From: Candidatus Faecousia faecipullorum | GTDB lineage: Bacteria > Bacillota > Clostridia > Oscillospirales > Oscillospiraceae | Length of the DNA: 13,283 nucleotides | Direction of reading: 5' to 3' | Assembly (NCBI GenBank): GCA_018710805.1 | Contig: DVJG01000098.1 | Location: 1-13,283 of the forward strand | In this document: piece after piece, positions 12,955 to 13,283 of the stretch | Position numbering within the stretch: position 1 is the stretch's first letter | Layout: each line of letters opens with the position of its first letter | Translations under genes and position numbers: made by a program | Notes under the pieces: model-generated | Told to the model about the DNA's origin: nothing | The model's input: only the letters and a program-made list of their open reading frames with translations | Database searches by the model: none

Positions 12955-13283
12955 ATGTCTGAGACAATGAAAACAATTTTTGAAAAAGCAGACAGGGGAG
13001 ATGACCTGACAAAAGCCGATGCAGTGGCGCTTCTGCAAACCCAAAACCTTTCCGAGGATTATTACAGCCTTCTCTGCAAGGCCAATACGCTGGCCCTGCG
13101 GGAAAACGGAAAGCACGGCTACATCTTTGCACAGATCGGACTGAACAGCGCTCCCTGTTCAGGAAACTGTAAATTCTGCCCCATGGCTTGTGACAATTTT
13201 GCCGTCGAAGAAGAAACAGAAAAAAGTGAAGAAGAGATTATGAAAACGGCAAAAAATGCGGCATCCCAGGGAATCGACGCTTT
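12955..13283 (+). CDS. Radical SAM protein, BioB-like N-terminus (3' partial)
   Basis: An open frame from ATG 12955 runs off the window end (109 complete codons). An N-terminal helical region (FEKADRGDDLTKADAVALL, then YYSLLCKANTLALREN) leads into GLNSAPCSGNCKFCPMAC. The CxxxCxxC cluster (Cys66, Cys70 and Cys73) is the [4Fe-4S] site of radical SAM enzymes, which cleave S-adenosylmethionine to start radical chemistry. The arrangement of a short helical start, a beta strand and then the cluster is that of the BioB/HydE/PylB/ThiH-like group, with BioB the nearest by look. Further Cys (Cys78) and an acidic stretch follow. AAGGAAG lies about seven bases before the ATG. The C-terminal part, which decides function, is missing, so no specific enzyme is named. 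Confidence 0.85.
   Translation, partial: MSETMKTIFEKADRGDDLTKADAVALLQTQNLSEDYYSLLCKANTLALRENGKHGYIFAQIGLNSAPCSGNCKFCPMACDNFAVEEETEKSEEEIMKTAKNAASQGIDA

Overview
The window reads as a chromosomal segment of an anaerobic Firmicute, most likely a gut clostridium of the Oscillospiraceae/Lachnospiraceae type. The grounds are AGGAGG-type ribosome binding sites, strong TTGNNN-17-TATAAT promoters, moderate GC coding sequence with AT-rich intergenic gaps, a YesM/YesN-type two-component pair, and an oxygen-detoxifying flavodiiron protein next to a rubredoxin. No species can be fixed from sequence alone.

Region 1 (1-3534, all +) is a run of uroporphyrinogen-decarboxylase-fold (URO-D-like) genes: the last 20 codons of one, an intact 331-aa gene, an intact but divergent 416-aa gene, and a fourth gene broken in mid-domain. 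The fourth is joined, out of frame, to the body of a GmhA-like SIS-domain sugar-phosphate isomerase that has lost its start. The spacing (14-65 bp), a ribosome binding site before each gene and the absence of terminators suggest one operon. The multiplicity of URO-D-fold genes suggests methyl-transfer or corrinoid-type chemistry rather than heme synthesis, but the substrate is unknown.

Region 2 (3574-6380) is a divergent two-component system. The sensor kinase on the minus strand is broken by a 26-bp tandem duplication; removing it restores a 595-aa LytS/YesM-family kinase. The AraC-type response regulator on the plus strand is intact. With the URO-D/SIS fusion this gives two lesions in adjacent operons, as if the locus is decaying (or is misassembled at two points).

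Region 3 (6390-8612) is a divergent redox pair. On the minus strand is a four-domain flavodiiron protein (diiron beta-lactamase fold, flavodoxin, flavin reductase, short-loop rubredoxin). On the plus strand is a 51-aa stand-alone rubredoxin. Two near-consensus promoters face away from each other with a small palindrome between them. Together they should reduce oxygen or NO using NAD(P)H-derived electrons.

Region 4 (8659-11688, +) holds two separately promoted membrane transporters: a MATE-family exporter and an NCS2 (UraA-like) nucleobase permease with a short structured leader and a strong terminator.

Region 5 (11689-12338) has no intact gene. It contains two extra terminators and small coding relics, one resembling the C-terminus of an IS21-type IstB protein, so it looks like the scar of a lost mobile element. 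Region 6 (12339-13283, +) has a GNAT acetyltransferase and the first 109 codons of a radical SAM enzyme of the BioB-like type, cut by the window edge.
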